NCBI RefSeq assembly: GCF_021278965.1
Contig: NZ_CP065589.1
Coordinates: 67,001 to 131,000 of the forward strand
DNA length: 64,000 nt
Source of the DNA: Chryseobacterium capnotolerans
GTDB lineage: Bacteria > Bacteroidota > Bacteroidia > Flavobacteriales > Weeksellaceae
Direction: 5' to 3'
The notes below the pieces were generated by a model. The model was not told where the DNA came from, made no database searches, and was given only the letters and a program-made list of their open reading frames with translations. Below are positions 63,860 through 64,000 of this stretch, in pieces. The position numbers and the translations under genes were made by a program. The stretch's first letter is position 1. Every line of letters begins with the position of its first letter.

Positions 63860-64000
63860 TTATTGAGTTAATTCTTTGTAAATCTTTGTTTCCCAAGGTT
63901 TGATATCTGTTACTCCATAGCGTTCTTTTTAGCGATAGTCAGATTATCCAGCATGTCTACAAAATTTTTGTAGTTGGCTTCGTCAGTAGGCTTTATGATT
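63860..64000 (-). pseudogene. exbD: C-terminal end of an ExbD/TolR-type energy-transduction protein, frameshifted and cut by the window edge
   Basis: Reading from the right edge the frame gives IIKPTDEANYKNFVDMLDNL and then TIAKK, but then runs to a stop after NAME. One added A in the coding-strand A5 run (T run at 63926-63930) continues it as ERYGVTDIKPWETKIYKE and ends at a proper stop at 63860. This C-terminal pattern (KPTDEANYKNFVDMLD, then YGVTDI) is that of ExbD proteins, which with ExbB couple the proton gradient to TonB transport. The N-terminal part and any exbB or tonB lie beyond the window. Confidence 0.75.

Noticed and set aside
1..64000. Insertion sequences, integrases or prophage genes
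   Set aside because: No transposase, integrase, phage structural gene or target-site duplication was seen in either strand.

Overview
The window is low-GC bacterial DNA that fits the Bacteroidota, family Weeksellaceae, most likely Chryseobacterium or a close relative. The evidence is type IX secretion (T9SS) sorting domains of both type A (PNPTTGEF at 2464-3825) and type B (TPNGDG at 24582-34371), promoters of the Bacteroidota form TTG-N17-23-TAnnTTTG, a DUF3667 protein, an IcmF-type fused mutase, and the gene order ribE / pdxA-DUF177-rpmF-accB-accC. I saw no tRNA or rRNA gene, no CRISPR array, no insertion sequence and no phage.

Layout. 0-1.2 kb: the tip of a polymorphic (RHS-type) toxin cut by the left edge, with an overlapping immunity candidate. 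1.2-16.3 kb: mostly single genes: ruvC, a lipoprotein coupled to a secreted M64 peptidase, LigT, a serine hydrolase, a broken PLP decarboxylase, an ATP-pyrophosphatase, an M16 protease, two envelope proteins and icmF. 16.5-20.4 kb: two membrane proteins, then rplM-rpsI-rpsB. 20.6-35.4 kb: a block transcribed entirely on the minus strand: three envelope paralogs around trmB, a regulatory-like domain protein, three giant T9SS type B surface proteins, and tsf at the far end. 35.5-40.3 kb: a fourth envelope paralog, accA, gltX and a secreted tandem bulb-type lectin. 40.5-48.8 kb: surface glycan genes (five glycosyltransferase-like proteins and a methyltransferase), three of them running straight on from rocD. 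49.0-51.9 kb: a decayed membrane-protein gene, a DUF218 protein, an FAD monooxygenase and a Crp/Fnr regulator. 52-64 kb: accC-accB, rpmF-DUF177, pdxA, ribE, a histidine kinase, a tRNA methyltransferase, an FtsE-like ATPase, rpmH, nrnA, patatin, a lipoprotein, an alpha/beta hydrolase and the end of exbD.

The most striking structural result is seven genes that each become full length if one A or T is added to or removed from a homopolymer of 5-7 bases: PLP decarboxylase, icmF, two envelope paralogs, the regulatory-like domain protein, one T9SS type B protein and exbD. All seven restored lengths are whole numbers of codons and the joined proteins agree with paralogs or known families. This looks like homopolymer sequencing error, although slippage or real mutation cannot be excluded. 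A different case is 49014-49474, where three frameshifts plus a nonsense codon indicate true decay.

The biology that most deserves attention is the toxin tip with an HEWHH metallopeptidase-like motif and its overlapping partner, the family of two-cysteine envelope paralogs, the triplet of roughly 1000-residue surface proteins, the six-motif secreted lectin beside glycan genes, the separation of rpsB from an inverted tsf by a one-strand block, and an insert of about 75 residues next to the KLSKR loop of GltX. I found no clearly new multi-gene system; the envelope paralogs and the toxin pair come closest.
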